DNA of 7,813 nt from CALAZP01 sp041164265 (lineage in GTDB: Bacteria; Bacteroidota; Bacteroidia; Chitinophagales; Saprospiraceae): contig JBEAPR010000087.1 of assembly GCA_041164265.1 (NCBI GenBank), forward strand, positions 1-7,813, read 5' to 3'. Shown here in pieces: positions 7,332 to 7,813 of the stretch (its first letter is position 1; the number at the start of each line of letters is the position of its first letter). The notes below the pieces were generated by a model. It saw only the letters and a program-made list of their open reading frames with translations. It was not told the DNA's origin and did not search any database. A program made the position numbers and the translations under genes.

Positions 7332-7343
7332 TCTGATATAAGT

Positions 7344-7813
7344 TTAACCCTCTTTGTTTGCGATTTGAATATATTTTTCCAGGGCCATAGTCATGGAGGG
7401 GATACCTTCTGCAGGGGCTTTAATATTGGTGGTAAGGCCCAATTCTTGAACGGCACTATAGGTACTGTTTCCAAATACGGCAATTCTTGTGTCGTTCTGT
7501 TTGAAGTCCGGAAAGTTTTCAAACAGGGATTTTAGTCCAAGAGGACTAAAAAACACCAAAATATCATAAGTCACATCGCTTAAGTCTGACAAATCACTAC
7601 TTACCGTTCTATACATTAAAGCGTCTTTCCAATCCAAATCATTTTCATCTAAATAATTGGAGACTTCTTTAGCTCCAAGATTAGAACAAGGAAGTAAAAA
7701 CTTTTCAGTTTTATGTTTTTTGAAATATTGATCTAAGTCTTCAATTACACGAACACCTACAAATACTTTTCTTTTGCGATAAACTATGAATTTTTGGAGA
7801 TAATTGGAAATGG
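7344..7813 (-). CDS. hemD: Uroporphyrinogen-III synthase, C-terminal part (5' end outside the window)
   Basis: The frame is open from the stop at 7344-7346 to the right edge of the window, giving the last 155 residues of a protein whose family is usually about 250 long. HemD closes and inverts ring D of hydroxymethylbilane to make uroporphyrinogen III in heme synthesis; it acts in the cytosol. Supporting blocks are FLLPCSNLGAKEV (about 36-48 of the visible part), the strand-loop DILVFFSPLGLKSLFENFPDF, DTRIAVFGNSTYSAVQELGL with the typical GxxT turn, and the C-terminal PAEGIPSMTMALEKYI, which matches Bacteroidota HemD proteins. HemD is poorly conserved in general, so the call rests on these blocks together. 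The TTG at 7637 is not the start; coding continues upstream through residues such as KVFVGVRVIEDLDQYFK. It precedes thrS by 12 bp and is probably in the same transcript. Confidence 0.9.
   Translation of the reverse strand, partial: ISNYLQKFIVYRKRKVFVGVRVIEDLDQYFKKHKTEKFLLPCSNLGAKEVSNYLDENDLDWKDALMYRTVSSDLSDLSDVTYDILVFFSPLGLKSLFENFPDFKQNDTRIAVFGNSTYSAVQELGLTTNIKAPAEGIPSMTMALEKYIQIANKEG

Noticed and set aside
7344..7637. A complete 97-residue gene starting at a TTG at 7637.
   Set aside because: The same frame is open to the window edge and the upstream residues also look like HemD, so this is the tail of a longer gene.

Overview
The window comes from a Bacteroidota chromosome, most likely a Cytophagales-like or related marine or soil lineage. 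The evidence is AT-rich DNA, a DUF3078-type outer-membrane protein, a type 9 secretion (T9SS) C-terminal sorting domain, a Bacteroidota-style second LpxD paralogue, a TAnnTTTG-type promoter candidate, and starts without well-spaced Shine-Dalgarno sequences. Finer placement would need a phylogeny.

Layout, left to right. Positions 1 to about 87 are the 3' part of a 5S rRNA, so the left edge cuts the end of an rRNA operon. A strong hairpin terminator follows at 91-139. A promoter candidate sits directly against it and would drive a DUF3078 beta-barrel-like protein (190-1215, +). After a 66-bp gap come polA (1282-4062, +) and, 9 bp later, a divergent lpxD-like acyltransferase (4072-4989, +), probably one transcription unit. 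From 4986 onward all genes lie on the minus strand. These are a very small exported protein that is almost only a T9SS sorting domain (5324-4986), thrS (7331-5400), and the C-terminal part of hemD, uroporphyrinogen-III synthase, which runs off the right edge. hemD and thrS are 12 bp apart and probably co-transcribed. The two gene blocks converge at about 4987, where the stop codons of the lpxD-like gene and the T9SS gene share a TTAA.

Most of the window is housekeeping: 5S rRNA, DNA repair and replication (PolA), translation (ThrRS), heme synthesis (HemD) and envelope biogenesis (LpxD-like, DUF3078). I see no transposase, integrase, CRISPR array, tRNA, riboswitch, toxin-antitoxin pair or defence gene, and every gap is under 110 bp. 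I do not find a convincing undescribed system. The points most worth a second look are the passenger-less T9SS sorting-domain protein, active-site substitutions in the LpxD paralogue, the promoter abutting the rRNA terminator, and a thrS that is not followed by infC-rpmI-rplT.
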